Below are positions 53,288 through 62,944 of a stretch of 64,000 nucleotides of DNA, one piece after another. The DNA is from Paracoccus onubensis (GTDB lineage: Bacteria; Pseudomonadota; Alphaproteobacteria; Rhodobacterales; Rhodobacteraceae). The position numbers and the translations under genes were made by a program. The notes beneath the pieces are model-generated. The model was not told the DNA's origin. It saw nothing but the letters and a program-made list of their open reading frames with translations, and made no database searches. How positions within the stretch are numbered: the stretch's first letter is position 1; the number at the start of each line of letters is the position of its first letter. Where the stretch lies: assembly GCF_003591515.1 (NCBI RefSeq), contig NZ_QZCG01000002.1, forward strand, positions 186,001-250,000, read 5' to 3'.

Positions 53288-54775
53288 ATGACCAATCTTC
53301 GGGTGATCGTTCCGGGACAGGAAGGCGAGGCAGGCGAAGCGCAGGCCGTTCCTTATTCGCTTGAGGCCGAGCAGCAGCTTCTGGGTGCGCTTCTGACCAA
53401 TAACGATGTCTTCGACCGGGTCAGCCAGATCATCAAGCCCGAACATTTCTATCACCCCGTTCACGCCCGCATCTTCGAGATCTGCGCCGAACGTATCCGC
53501 AAGAACGCGCTTGCAAGCCCGGTCACGATCAAGGCCTTCATGGAGAATGACGAAGGTTTGCAGGAGCTTGGCGGTGCGCCTTATCTGGCGCGGATCGCTG
53601 GCGTGGCGATTTCGGCCTATGCGGCGCGTGATTACGCGCAGATGATCCGGGAATTCGCGCTACGGCGCGAATTGATCGCATTGGGGCAGGATATCGCCGC
53701 GCGGGCCTCGACCGTCGAGGTGGATGATGACGCGGAAGAGCAGATCAAGGCGGCCGAACAGACGCTGTACAAGCTGGGCGAGCAGGGCGTGGCCGAGCGC
53801 GGATTCCAAAGCTTTCTCAAAGCGGTGACGGGCGCAGTTCAGGCGGCGAACGCAGCTTATCAGCGGGACGGCAAGTTGTCAGGGATTCCGACCGGACTGA
53901 TCGATCTGGACAACAAGATGGGCGGCCTGAACAATTCCGACCTGATCATCCTGGCGGGACGGCCGTCGATGGGGAAAACGTCCTTGGTGACGAATATCGC
54001 CTTCAACGTTTCCAAGGTGCATAAGCTGGGCGAGCGACCGGATGGCACGCATGGCACGGTGGAAGGCGGTGTGGTCGGTTTTTTCAGTCTTGAAATGTCG
54101 GCAGAGCAGCTTGCCGCCCGTATCCTGTCGGAAGCGGCCGAGGTTCCCAGCGAGCGTATCCGCAGCGGGAATATGGACGAGGCCGAATTCCGTCGTTTCG
54201 TCGAGGCGGCGCATGCGTTGCAGAACTGCCCGCTTTATATCGACGACACGCCCGCGCTGCCGATCAATCAGCTTGCTGCCCGCGCCCGCAAGCTCAAGCG
54301 GACACATGGGCTGGATGTGCTGATTATCGACTATCTGCAATTGCTGCGCCCGGCGACGGCCAAGGACAGCCGCGTGAACGAGGTTTCCGAGATTACCCAG
54401 GGCCTGAAGGCCATCGCCAAGGAATTGAATATCCCGGTGATCGCGCTGTCGCAGCTTTCGCGTCAGGTCGAAAACCGCGAGGACAAGCGTCCGCAATTGT
54501 CCGACCTGCGCGAATCTGGCAGTATCGAGCAGGATGCCGATATCGTCATGTTCGTGTTCCGCGAGGAATATTACCGGGAACGCGAAAAACCATCCGACAG
54601 CGATCTGGACGCGATGGCCAAGTGGCAGCAGATCATGGAGCAGGTGCATGGCAAGGCTGAGGTAATCCTTGGCAAGCAGCGGCACGGCCCCATCGGCACG
54701 GTCGAACTGGCCTTCGAGGGGCAATTCACCCGTTTCGGCAATCTGGCAAAGGATCGGCAAAGTTCATGGGAGTGA
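53288..54775 (+). CDS. dnaB: Replicative DNA helicase DnaB
   Basis: The 495-aa hexameric helicase unwinds DNA at the replication fork. It has an N-terminal helical domain (about 20-160, with AEQQLLGALLTNNDVFDRVSQIIKPEHFYHP) that meets DnaG, and a RecA-like domain with Walker A AGRPSMGKTSL (about 222-232), Walker B VLIIDYLQLLRP and KELNIPVIALSQLSRQVENR. An acidic insert before the Walker A (about 170-190) and the VHKLGERPDGTHGTVEGG insertion fit alphaproteobacterial DnaB. It has no intein. It overlaps the DUF486 gene by 10 bases. Confidence 0.97.
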   Translation: MTNLRVIVPGQEGEAGEAQAVPYSLEAEQQLLGALLTNNDVFDRVSQIIKPEHFYHPVHARIFEICAERIRKNALASPVTIKAFMENDEGLQELGGAPYLARIAGVAISAYAARDYAQMIREFALRRELIALGQDIAARASTVEVDDDAEEQIKAAEQTLYKLGEQGVAERGFQSFLKAVTGAVQAANAAYQRDGKLSGIPTGLIDLDNKMGGLNNSDLIILAGRPSMGKTSLVTNIAFNVSKVHKLGERPDGTHGTVEGGVVGFFSLEMSAEQLAARILSEAAEVPSERIRSGNMDEAEFRRFVEAAHALQNCPLYIDDTPALPINQLAARARKLKRTHGLDVLIIDYLQLLRPATAKDSRVNEVSEITQGLKAIAKELNIPVIALSQLSRQVENREDKRPQLSDLRESGSIEQDADIVMFVFREEYYREREKPSDSDLDAMAKWQQIMEQVHGKAEVILGKQRHGPIGTVELAFEGQFTRFGNLAKDRQSSWE

Positions 54776-55122
54776 GCCTGTCGGTTCCGGTTGTCACGAT
54801 CGGTTTGCTCATCCTGTCAAATCTGTTCATGACGGTGGCATGGTATGGGCATCTGAAATTCAAGGCGGCGCCGCTTCTGACCGTGATCATGATCAGTTGG
54901 GGGATCGCCTTATTTGAATATATCCTGCAGGTGCCTGCCAACCGTATCGGGTACGGATATTTCAGTGCCGCGCAACTGAAAACCATACAGGAAGTCATCA
55001 GCCTGTCGGTCTTTGCCCTTTTCTCGTGGGGATACCTTGGCGAGAAGCTGAGTTGGCAGCATGGCGTCGGCTTCATGCTGATCTGCGCCGGCGCATGGTT
55101 CGTATTCCATGACTGGGGATAA
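54766..55122 (+). CDS. DMT-type membrane protein, DUF486 family
   Basis: The 118-aa protein has four membrane helices (LSVPVVTIGLLILSNLFMTVAWYGHLKF; LLTVIMISWGIALFEYILQVPANRIGY; the ISLSVFALFSWGYLGEKLSW segment; MLICAGAWFVF), the DUF486 pattern related to the small EmrE-like drug/metabolite transporters. It may work as a dimer to move a small cation or lipid-like substrate, but none is known. It overlaps dnaB (10 bases) and the MFS gene downstream. Confidence 0.85.
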   Translation: MGVSLSVPVVTIGLLILSNLFMTVAWYGHLKFKAAPLLTVIMISWGIALFEYILQVPANRIGYGYFSAAQLKTIQEVISLSVFALFSWGYLGEKLSWQHGVGFMLICAGAWFVFHDWG

Positions 55123-56332
55123 GGTGACCGAAGGCATGGCAGGTAGGAGAACGCCTCCGCATATCCTGACATTGGTGGCGCTGTCCGGTGTATCGGCGCT
55201 GTCGATGAACGTGTTCCTGCCCTCATTGCCCGGCATGGCGCGGGATTTCGGGGTGGAATACGGCGTGATGCAGCTTTCCGTTTCGGCCTATATCGGGGCC
55301 AGTGCGGTGCTGCAGCTTCTGGGTGGCCCGATCAGCGATCGCTGGGGCCGACGGCCGGTCGTGCTGACTTCGCTGGCCATTTTCATCCTTGCGACGATCG
55401 GGACATTGCTTGCCCCGAATGTCGGAATTTTCCTGATTTTCCGGTTGATTCAGGCGGTTATAGCAACATGCATGCTGGTGCCCCGCGCCGTGGTGCGCGA
55501 TATGTATGATGGTGCGCAGGCGGCGTCGATGATCGGTTACGTGACCATGGGCATGGCCGTCGTTCCCATGATGGCGCCGGTGGTCGGCGGGATCCTTGAC
55601 GAGGCCTATGGATGGCGTGCGAATTTCGCGGTGATGGGGATTCTGGCCTTGCTGGTCGGCATCGTGGCATGGCGCGATCTGGGCGAGACGGTTCGGGATG
55701 GCGGGTTGTCGATGCGGCAGCAGGCGCAGAACTACCCGATTCTTGCGCGTTCGGTGCGGTTCTGGGGCTATTGTCTTGCGGCAACCCTGTCATCAGGCTG
55801 TTTCTTCGCCTATCTCGGCGGGGCTCCTTTCGTGGGCGAGCATGTCTTTGGGCTTTCTCCTGCTGAAGTGGGGTATTTCTTTGCCGCACCTTCGGTCGGT
55901 TATCTGACGGGCAATTTCCTGTCGGCCCGGTTCACTGCGCGGTTCGGGTTGAATCGGATGATCCTGATCGGCACATGTGTCTGCCTGTTCTTCGTTGCCT
56001 CTTCGCTGACGGTACTTCTTTTCGGGATTGTCGATCCGTTTATCTTTTTCGGTGCGATCGCTGGCATGGGTTTGGGTAACGGGCTGGTGATGCCTAACGC
56101 CAATGCCGGAATGATGAGTGTGCGGCCCGAGCTTGCGGGAACCGCCAGCGGATTGGGCGGGGCGCTTGCCATTGCCGGGGGCGCAGTGTTGTCTGCGCTT
56201 GCCGGGGCACTTTTGCAGCCCGGAACAGGGGCCATGCCGCTGATGATCATCATGACGGTTTCGGCGGCAGGGGCGCTGTTGGCGATCCTGTGGGTGCTTC
56301 GGCGAGAGGCGCAGTTGAGCCGGGCAAAATAA
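55109..56332 (+). CDS. MFS exporter, Bcr/CflA family
   Basis: The roughly 407-aa protein has 12 membrane helices and the drug:H+ antiporter motif A, GGPISDRWGRRPVVL (about 72-86), plus the RAVVRDMYDG motif near helix 5. Bcr/CflA members export bicyclomycin, chloramphenicol, sulphonamides, dipeptides or cysteine. The true substrate is unknown. ATG 55109 overlaps the DUF486 stop region; ATG 55136 is an alternative start. It comes before the imuA cassette but the 57-bp gap argues for a separate message. Confidence 0.88.
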   Translation: MTGDKVTEGMAGRRTPPHILTLVALSGVSALSMNVFLPSLPGMARDFGVEYGVMQLSVSAYIGASAVLQLLGGPISDRWGRRPVVLTSLAIFILATIGTLLAPNVGIFLIFRLIQAVIATCMLVPRAVVRDMYDGAQAASMIGYVTMGMAVVPMMAPVVGGILDEAYGWRANFAVMGILALLVGIVAWRDLGETVRDGGLSMRQQAQNYPILARSVRFWGYCLAATLSSGCFFAYLGGAPFVGEHVFGLSPAEVGYFFAAPSVGYLTGNFLSARFTARFGLNRMILIGTCVCLFFVASSLTVLLFGIVDPFIFFGAIAGMGLGNGLVMPNANAGMMSVRPELAGTASGLGGALAIAGGAVLSALAGALLQPGTGAMPLMIIMTVSAAGALLAILWVLRREAQLSRAK

Positions 56333-56389
56333 ACCGGGGCGATATAACCAATAGATCGTAAGATGAAGATTTGGAAGGAATGACCGGGC

Positions 56390-56959
56390 ATGCTGCATGA
56401 TCCGTTCCATCTTGCTCCGGCGCGGATGCATGAAGCCGAGGGGCAGGGCCGTCATGCTTTCGCGCTGTTTCAGGCGGTGCGCCACGATGGCCCGCTGATC
56501 TGGATTACGCCTGCCCGCGCTTTGCATAGTCCGATGCTACCCGGATTGCCCGAGGGTGTGGGTGAGCGGCTGCATCTGATCCGTCCCGAAAACGAGACGG
56601 ATTTGCTGTGGTCCACCGAGGAAGCATTGCGCAGCCAGCCGGTCGGGCTGGTCATCGCCGAACCTGAAATTCCCATGTCCCTGACCGTTGCCCGCCGGCT
56701 GCAACTGGCTGCCGAGGCCGGGCAGACTCCGGGGCTGATGCTGATCCGTGAAGGGGCAGGCAGCAATGCCACCGAAACAAGATGGCATTGTGATCCTGTG
56801 GCGGGAGGCGCGGACTCGACTCTGCATCGCTGGTCCCTTAAAAAGAACAAAAAGGGAACATTTGGCGAGTGGATATTGCATTGGCATGGCGAAACGGCTG
56901 CTTTCGATCTGGTTTCCAAGACTGGCAAGCGATCTCCACCTGCGACATCGACCCGGTAA
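56390..56959 (+). CDS. imuA: ImuA-like translesion cassette protein
   Basis: The 189-aa protein matches ImuA, the SulA/RecA-related first gene of the imuA-imuB-dnaE2 cassette: MLHDPFHLAPARMHEAEGQGRHAFALFQA at the start, GPLIWITPARALHSP and VGLVIAEPEIPMSLTVARRLQLAAEAGQTPGLMLIREGA. It is shorter than the usual 230 aa or more and shows no Walker A. It probably helps ImuB and DnaE2 work on damaged DNA. Its 3' end overlaps imuB by 74 bases in another frame. No LexA box is seen in the 57 bp upstream. Confidence 0.85.
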   Translation: MLHDPFHLAPARMHEAEGQGRHAFALFQAVRHDGPLIWITPARALHSPMLPGLPEGVGERLHLIRPENETDLLWSTEEALRSQPVGLVIAEPEIPMSLTVARRLQLAAEAGQTPGLMLIREGAGSNATETRWHCDPVAGGADSTLHRWSLKKNKKGTFGEWILHWHGETAAFDLVSKTGKRSPPATSTR

Positions 56960-58352
56960 GGGGCCATTTGCCTTAAGTCACCGGTCAGGCAATACAATTC
57001 ATCTGCATTGCCTGAACATGACTGCCGAAGCGCAGGGGCTGCGCCGGGGAATGCCTTTGGCCGATGCGCGCGCGATCTGTCCTCGGCTTGTGACTCATCC
57101 CGCCGATCTGCAGCGGGAGGCAGCGGGGTTAATGGCGCTGCGGCGTTTTACGCTGCGTTACGCGCCCTTGGTTGCAAAGGATGGCAGCGATGGGCTGATC
57201 GCGGATATTTCCGGGGTGCCGCATCTGTTCGGGGGCGAGGAAGCCCTGCGTGACGATCTGCATGCGCGGTTTGCGCGGGCGGGCATCACGATCGATACGG
57301 CGATTGCCGGATCGCGCGGAGCGGCATTCGCATTGGCGCGCCATGGTGGCGGGATCATTCCTGGCGGAGCTTTGCAACGGGGAATCGCGACGCTTCCGGT
57401 CGCGGGTTTGCGGATCGGACACGAGATAGCCGAAGGGCTGACCCGGCTGGGTCTGACCCGGATCGGGGATCTGGCCTGCCAGCCGCGGGCGTCTTTGGCG
57501 CGGCGCTTTGGACCCGGGCTGATGATGCGGCTGGATCAGGCGTTGGGGGAACGGTCCGAACCGGTGGCGGCGGAGCCCGAAGCGCCGCATTTCGGGGTCA
57601 GGATGACCCTGCCCGAACCCATTGGCCTGCAGGCGGATGTCATGGCCTCTTTGCTGCGTCTGCTGAAACAACTCGGCAGAAAACTGGCCCGTCATGAGAT
57701 GGGTGCCCGCCGGTTGCGGCTGGAGCTTATGCGGGTGGACCGGGCGACGATAAGGATCGAGATCGGTCTTGCCCGTCCGATGCGTGATCCTTTTCGGATC
57801 GCGGCGCTGTTCACCAGAAAGCTTGAAGAGGTCGATGCGGGTTTCGGCATTGAGGCCATGCGGCTTCATGCCCATGTCACGGAAAACCTGCCGCCCGAGC
57901 AAATCGGCAATACGCCAGATCAGGAGGATGCGCTTGCCGATCTGTTCTCGCGTCTTGGCAATCGTCTGGGATTTCAGCATGTGCAGCGCCTGCTTCCTGC
58001 CGATAGCGACATCCCCGAGCGTAGCTTCACGCTTTCTGCCGCAGCCTATAGCCGGGCCGAGATCAGACCTCCGCGATACGGACCGTTGCGCCCGCTCATC
58101 ATTTTCCCGCCCGAACCGGTCACAGCCGTTTCTGGCCACCCGCCCGTGCGCTTCCGCTGGCGTCGGAGGGGATACACGACCTTGCGGGCCACGGGCCCCG
58201 AGCGGATTGCCCCGGAATGGTGGTTCGATGATCCGGCATGGCGCAGCGGGATCCGCGACTATTGGCGGATCGAGACGCGGCAGGGGCCGCGTCTGTGGTT
58301 GTTCCATACGCCACAGGCACCGGCATGGGCCATGCAGGGAGAATTCGCATGA
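56886..58352 (+). CDS. imuB: ImuB, Y-family polymerase-like protein
   Basis: The 488-aa protein begins AKRLLSIWFPRLASDLHLRHRPGKGPFAL, the ImuB signature, and follows the Y-family layout (palm about 30-160; a thumb with GLTRLGLTRIGDLACQP; a C-terminal little-finger part) but lacks the catalytic acidic triad. It is thought to act as a scaffold that binds the beta clamp, ImuA and DnaE2. ATG 56886 is correct; the frame is open upstream but overlaps imuA. Its stop overlaps dnaE2 (ATGA). Confidence 0.92.
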   Translation: MAKRLLSIWFPRLASDLHLRHRPGKGPFALSHRSGNTIHLHCLNMTAEAQGLRRGMPLADARAICPRLVTHPADLQREAAGLMALRRFTLRYAPLVAKDGSDGLIADISGVPHLFGGEEALRDDLHARFARAGITIDTAIAGSRGAAFALARHGGGIIPGGALQRGIATLPVAGLRIGHEIAEGLTRLGLTRIGDLACQPRASLARRFGPGLMMRLDQALGERSEPVAAEPEAPHFGVRMTLPEPIGLQADVMASLLRLLKQLGRKLARHEMGARRLRLELMRVDRATIRIEIGLARPMRDPFRIAALFTRKLEEVDAGFGIEAMRLHAHVTENLPPEQIGNTPDQEDALADLFSRLGNRLGFQHVQRLLPADSDIPERSFTLSAAAYSRAEIRPPRYGPLRPLIIFPPEPVTAVSGHPPVRFRWRRRGYTTLRATGPERIAPEWWFDDPAWRSGIRDYWRIETRQGPRLWLFHTPQAPAWAMQGEFA

Positions 58353-61300
58353 AAGATTATGCCGAACTCTGCGTGACCAGCAATTTCACCTTCCTGACCG
58401 GTGCATCGCATCCCGAGGAACTGATCACCCGTGCCGCACAACTCGGCCTTGCTGCTATTGCGATTACTGACCGTAACTCGGTCGCAGGTGTGGTCCGCGC
58501 CTGGACGGCGTTGAAAGAGATGAAGCGCTCGCAGGCAGAGGAAGACACTCCTATCGTTCCGCGCGATATGCCTTTGCCGAAATTTATCGCGGGCTGCCGG
58601 CTTGTGCTGACCGATAGCCCGGTGGAATGGCTGGCATTGCCAACCGATGTCGCGGCCTGGTCGCGGCTGACGCGGCTGCTGTCGCTGGGCAAGAGACGGG
58701 CGTCAAAGGGCGAATGTCATCTGGGCAGCCGGGATTTGCAGGAATGGGGCAGGGGGATGATCCTGATCGCCCTGCCGCCGGACCCTTTGGAAAGCGGTTG
58801 CAGCCATGCCGATCTGCGTGCCATGGGGCACCGTTTTCCCGGTTTTTGCTATCTGGGGGCTGTCCCGCGTTATGACGGGCGCGATCCGCTGCGTTTCGAT
58901 CATCTGGAGCGGGTTGCGCAAAAGACCTGTCTGCCGATGACAGCCGTTGGCGATGTGCTGATGCATCGTGCCGCGCGCCGCCCCCTGGCCGATGTGCTGA
59001 CCTGTCTGCGGATCGGCTGCACCATCGACGATATCGGCCTGAACCGTCTGATCAATGGTGAACGCCGCCTGAAACCCGGGGCCGAGATGGCGCGGCTGTT
59101 TCAGCACCACCCCACTGCGATCCGGCGCACAATGGACATCGCGGACCGCTGCGCCTTCGAGCTTGGTGATTTGCGTGGGCAATATCCGGATGAGGAACAG
59201 GATGGCGAACCTGCACAAGAGCGGCTGGAACGATTGGTGCGAGAGGGGGGTATCTGGCGCTATCCCGATGGGCTGCCGTCGAACATCGCCGCGCGTGTCG
59301 AAACGGAATTGCGGCTGGTCGCGGAACTGGAATATGCGCCCTATTTTCTGACCGTGCGCGATATTGTGAGTTTCGCGCGATCAGAAGGGATCCTTTGTCA
59401 GGGGCGCGGTTCGGCGGCGAATTCGGTTATTTGCTATCTGTTAGGCATTACCGAGGTGCAGCCCGGTTCCATTACCCTGATCTTCGAGCGTTTCATCAGC
59501 AAAGAACGCGGTGAACCCCCGGATATAGACGTGGATTTCGAGCATGAGCGCCGGGAAGAAGTCATTCAGTGGATATATGAGAAATATGGCCGCGAACATG
59601 CGGGGCTGACTGCGACCGTCATCCGTTTCCAATCGCGCGCCGCCATTCGCGAGGTCGGCAAGGTCATGGGCCTGTCTCAGGATGTGCTGGCTCGGATGAC
59701 CGGGTTGATGTGGGGGTCCTCCTCGAAAGGGCCGGATATCGGGGAGTTGCGGGTGGCCGGCCTTGATCCCAATGACAGGCGCGTCGGACTGACGGCCCGG
59801 CTGATCGGCGAAATCATCGGCTTCCCCCGGCATCTGTCGCAGCATGTCGGCGGTTTCGTGATCACCCAGGGTCGCCTGGATGACCTTTGCCCCATCGAGA
59901 ACGCGGCGATGAAGGATCGCACCGTGATCGAATGGAACAAGGATGATATCGACAGCCTTGGGTTGATGAAAGTCGATGTGCTGGGGCTTGGCATGCTGAC
60001 CTGCATCCGCAAGGCTTTCAAGTTGCTGAAGGATCATCGCGGACTGGAACTGACGCTGGACAGTTTTCGGCCCGACGACGATCCGGATGCATCACCCGTC
60101 TATGATATGCTTTGCAAGGCCGATGCCGTGGGCGTGTTTCAGGTCGAAAGCAGGGCGCAGATGAATTTTCTGCCCCGGATGCAGCCGCGTGACCTTTATG
60201 ATCTGATCTGCGAGGTCGCCATCGTCCGCCCCGGCCCGATTCAGGGCGGCATGGTCCAGCCCTTCCTCAATCGCCGTCAGAAACGGGAGAGTGTCGAGGA
60301 TCTGGGTCCCGAGTTGATGGAGGTTCTGAAAGGCACCTATGGCATACCGCTGTTTCAGGAACAGGCGATGCAGATCGCCGTGATCGCTGCCGGCTTCACG
60401 CCAGCCGAGGCGGATCATCTGCGGCGCTCGCTGGCCACCTTCCGACGCATGGGCACGATCCACAGGTTTCGTGATCGTTTCATCACGGGAATGCTGCAAA
60501 ACGGCTATGATCCGGATTTCGCCGCCCGCTGTTTCGCCCAGATCGAAGGTTTCGCCGATTATGGCTTTCCCGAAAGCCATGCGGCCAGTTTCGCGCGGTT
60601 GGTCTATATTTCGGCATGGATCAAATGTCATCATCCGGCGGTATTTACCTGTGCCCTGCTGAACAGCCAGCCGATGGGCTTTTACGGCCCGGCGCAGCTT
60701 GTACGGGATGCCCGCGATCATGGGATCGAGGTTTTGCCGGTCTCGGTCAATCACTCCGAATGGGATTGCACATTGGAGGCGTGCGGCGATGGCGAACTCG
60801 CATTGCGTCTTGGCTTGCGTCAGATCAAAGGGATGAAGGAAGAGGATGCGAAACAGATCGTCAAGTCTCGGGGCAATGGGTATCCCGATGTCGAAAGCCT
60901 GTGGCTCCGGGCCGGGATCAAGCCCGAGATATTGGAACGGCTGGCCGAAGCGGATGCCTTCGCTGCAATCGGAGTTGGCCGCCGCGGCGCATTATGGGCC
61001 GCCCGCGCCCTGCGCTCTCCGGGAATGCTGCCATTGTTCGGCGCGGATGGTGAGGGCGTGGATGAACCGAAAGTGACATTGCCCACGATGACATTGGGGC
61101 AGGAGGTGATCGAGGATTATCTTTCGATGCGCCTTTCCCTGCGGGCGCATCCGCTGGAAATACTGCGCCGGCACTTGCCCGAAAGCATGGTGCATGAGCG
61201 ATTATCCATCATGAATGGCCGGGTTTCCGTGACCGGCCTTGTCATTACCCGGCAACGACCGGCGACAGCCTCTGGCGTCATCTTCCTGACGCTGGAGGAT

Positions 61301-61573
61301 GAAACCGGCACCTCGAATATCGTTGTCTGGAGGCGAATCTACGAACGTTACCGCAATGCGATCATCGGTGGCCGCCTGTTACGCGTTACCGGCCGTATCG
61401 AGCGTGAAGGGCAGGTGGTGCATGTCATCGCGGAAAAAGTCGAAGATCTGTCCCTGATGCTGGCAAGCATCAACGGTCCCGTACGCATTGCCGGAAACGG
61501 GCCGCCGCAACCCTCGGCCCGGCACCCGCGGGAGCAGGCGAAGCGGCTTTTCCCAAGCCGGGATTTTCACTGA
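58349..61573 (+). CDS. dnaE2: Error-prone DNA polymerase DnaE2 (ImuC)
   Basis: The 1074-aa C-family polymerase carries a PHP domain (about 1-210, CVTSNFTFLTGASHPEELITRAAQLG), then a palm with Asp392-Ile-Asp394-Val-Asp396 in PPDIDVDFEHERREEV and RGSAANSVICYLLGITEVQP, fingers, and a C-terminal OB fold (VSVTGLVITRQRPATASGVIFLTLEDETG). It is the enzymatic part of the SOS mutagenesis cassette. All catalytic residues are present. The length is normal for DnaE2. It is convergent with the TRAP transporter genes. Confidence 0.97.
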   Translation: MKDYAELCVTSNFTFLTGASHPEELITRAAQLGLAAIAITDRNSVAGVVRAWTALKEMKRSQAEEDTPIVPRDMPLPKFIAGCRLVLTDSPVEWLALPTDVAAWSRLTRLLSLGKRRASKGECHLGSRDLQEWGRGMILIALPPDPLESGCSHADLRAMGHRFPGFCYLGAVPRYDGRDPLRFDHLERVAQKTCLPMTAVGDVLMHRAARRPLADVLTCLRIGCTIDDIGLNRLINGERRLKPGAEMARLFQHHPTAIRRTMDIADRCAFELGDLRGQYPDEEQDGEPAQERLERLVREGGIWRYPDGLPSNIAARVETELRLVAELEYAPYFLTVRDIVSFARSEGILCQGRGSAANSVICYLLGITEVQPGSITLIFERFISKERGEPPDIDVDFEHERREEVIQWIYEKYGREHAGLTATVIRFQSRAAIREVGKVMGLSQDVLARMTGLMWGSSSKGPDIGELRVAGLDPNDRRVGLTARLIGEIIGFPRHLSQHVGGFVITQGRLDDLCPIENAAMKDRTVIEWNKDDIDSLGLMKVDVLGLGMLTCIRKAFKLLKDHRGLELTLDSFRPDDDPDASPVYDMLCKADAVGVFQVESRAQMNFLPRMQPRDLYDLICEVAIVRPGPIQGGMVQPFLNRRQKRESVEDLGPELMEVLKGTYGIPLFQEQAMQIAVIAAGFTPAEADHLRRSLATFRRMGTIHRFRDRFITGMLQNGYDPDFAARCFAQIEGFADYGFPESHAASFARLVYISAWIKCHHPAVFTCALLNSQPMGFYGPAQLVRDARDHGIEVLPVSVNHSEWDCTLEACGDGELALRLGLRQIKGMKEEDAKQIVKSRGNGYPDVESLWLRAGIKPEILERLAEADAFAAIGVGRRGALWAARALRSPGMLPLFGADGEGVDEPKVTLPTMTLGQEVIEDYLSMRLSLRAHPLEILRRHLPESMVHERLSIMNGRVSVTGLVITRQRPATASGVIFLTLEDETGTSNIVVWRRIYERYRNAIIGGRLLRVTGRIEREGQVVHVIAEKVEDLSLMLASINGPVRIAGNGPPQPSARHPREQAKRLFPSRDFH

Positions 61574-61657
61574 TCCGGTGCGAAAAGCAGCCCCGAGCGT
61601 GCCAGAGCTGATCGTGTCGCCCGGAACTGATATCTTGCCGCCGGGATCAACTTCGGA

Positions 61658-62944
61658 TCATCGACCGAAACCCGCAGCATTCGGCAGCCAGGTCGTCAGT
61701 TCCGGAACGGCAATCAGAACGGCCATACCACCCAGCATCAGCAGAACGAAAGGTGCCGCACCTCGGACGATAGTGCCAAGCGTGGCATCGGTAATGCCCT
61801 TGATGACGAACAGGTTCATCCCCACCGGCGGCGTGATCATGGCGAGTTCCAGATTGACCATCAGCAGGATACCGTACCAGATCGGGTCGATCCCGAGACT
61901 GGTGATCGTCGGCAGCAGGATGGGCGTGGTGATCAGGATGATGGCGATGGATTCAAGAAACATGCCAAGCACGAAGATCAGCCCCATGACCACAAGGATG
62001 AAACCGATCGGACCAAGGCCGAAGCCTGCCACCGTCTCCGTTACGCCGACGGGCAGGCGGATCAGGGTGATCGCATGTCCGAACATTGCCGCGCCCGCAA
62101 TGATCATGAATACCATCATTGATGTGCGCATAGTGGAATAGGCGCAGTCCCACAGCTCGCGCAGGCCAAAGTTCCGATAGACCAGAACAGCGACCAGAAG
62201 CGCATAAAGAGATCCAGCCGCGGCAGCCTCGGTGGCGGTGAAGACGCCGAAATAGATGCCACCCATCACAACCGGTGGCGCAAGCAATGCCCAGACCGAT
62301 CGGCGGAACGCCGCGACGGCCCTGGGCCAGCCAGCCCATTCCGGTGAAGCGATTCCGCGGCGGGCGCGGGCCTGCAGCACGCAGAAGATCGAAAAGACCA
62401 GCGCCAGCAACAGGCCGGGCACCACTCCGGCAAGAAAGAGCGCACCGATCGATGCGTCCGAAACGACGGCATACAGGATCATCGGGCCCGAAGGCGGGAT
62501 CAGGATGCCAAGTGTGCCCCCGGCTGCGACCACGCCCAATGCATCGCGTTCGGGATAGCCGAAGCGTTTCATCTGGGGGATCGCGCTTGACCCTATGGAA
62601 AGCGCGGTTGCGACGGATGAGCCGGAAATGGCGGCGAAGATGGTGCAGGCCAGCACGGTTGCGACACCAAGGCCGCCTTTGACATGGCCGATCACCGTAT
62701 GGGCGAAATCATAAAGATCGTCGATCACCCGCGCCTTGATCATGACCTGCGCCATGAAGACAAATAACGGGATGGTGCTGAGGACCGGCTTGTTCATATG
62801 CATGTAGACCGCGTCCCCAAGCCCGTCGATATCGCCCTCGACCAGCAAAAGGATTCCGCCGGCCGTCAGACCCAGTGCAGCGAAGATCGGAATACCGCTC
62901 AGAAGCAGCAGAAGCAGGACGGCAAAGACCAGAAAAAGCGTCAC
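61658..62944 (-). CDS. dctM: TRAP transporter large permease (DctM)
   Basis: The 428-aa membrane protein has about 12 helices and the DctM motifs: LFLVFAVLLLLLLSGIPIFAALGLTAGG, LSTIPLFVFMAQVM, FAAISGSSVATALSIGSSAIPQM, GGTLGILIPPSGPMILYAV and a C-terminal LVMGLIFVLGMFLESIAIILITTPILLP. It couples uptake of a carboxylate or related solute to ion flow. Start is GTG 62944, overlapping the dctQ stop (GTGA). It is last in a dctPQM operon. Confidence 0.94.
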   Translation of the reverse strand: MTLFLVFAVLLLLLLSGIPIFAALGLTAGGILLLVEGDIDGLGDAVYMHMNKPVLSTIPLFVFMAQVMIKARVIDDLYDFAHTVIGHVKGGLGVATVLACTIFAAISGSSVATALSIGSSAIPQMKRFGYPERDALGVVAAGGTLGILIPPSGPMILYAVVSDASIGALFLAGVVPGLLLALVFSIFCVLQARARRGIASPEWAGWPRAVAAFRRSVWALLAPPVVMGGIYFGVFTATEAAAAGSLYALLVAVLVYRNFGLRELWDCAYSTMRTSMMVFMIIAGAAMFGHAITLIRLPVGVTETVAGFGLGPIGFILVVMGLIFVLGMFLESIAIILITTPILLPTITSLGIDPIWYGILLMVNLELAMITPPVGMNLFVIKGITDATLGTIVRGAAPFVLLMLGGMAVLIAVPELTTWLPNAAGFGR

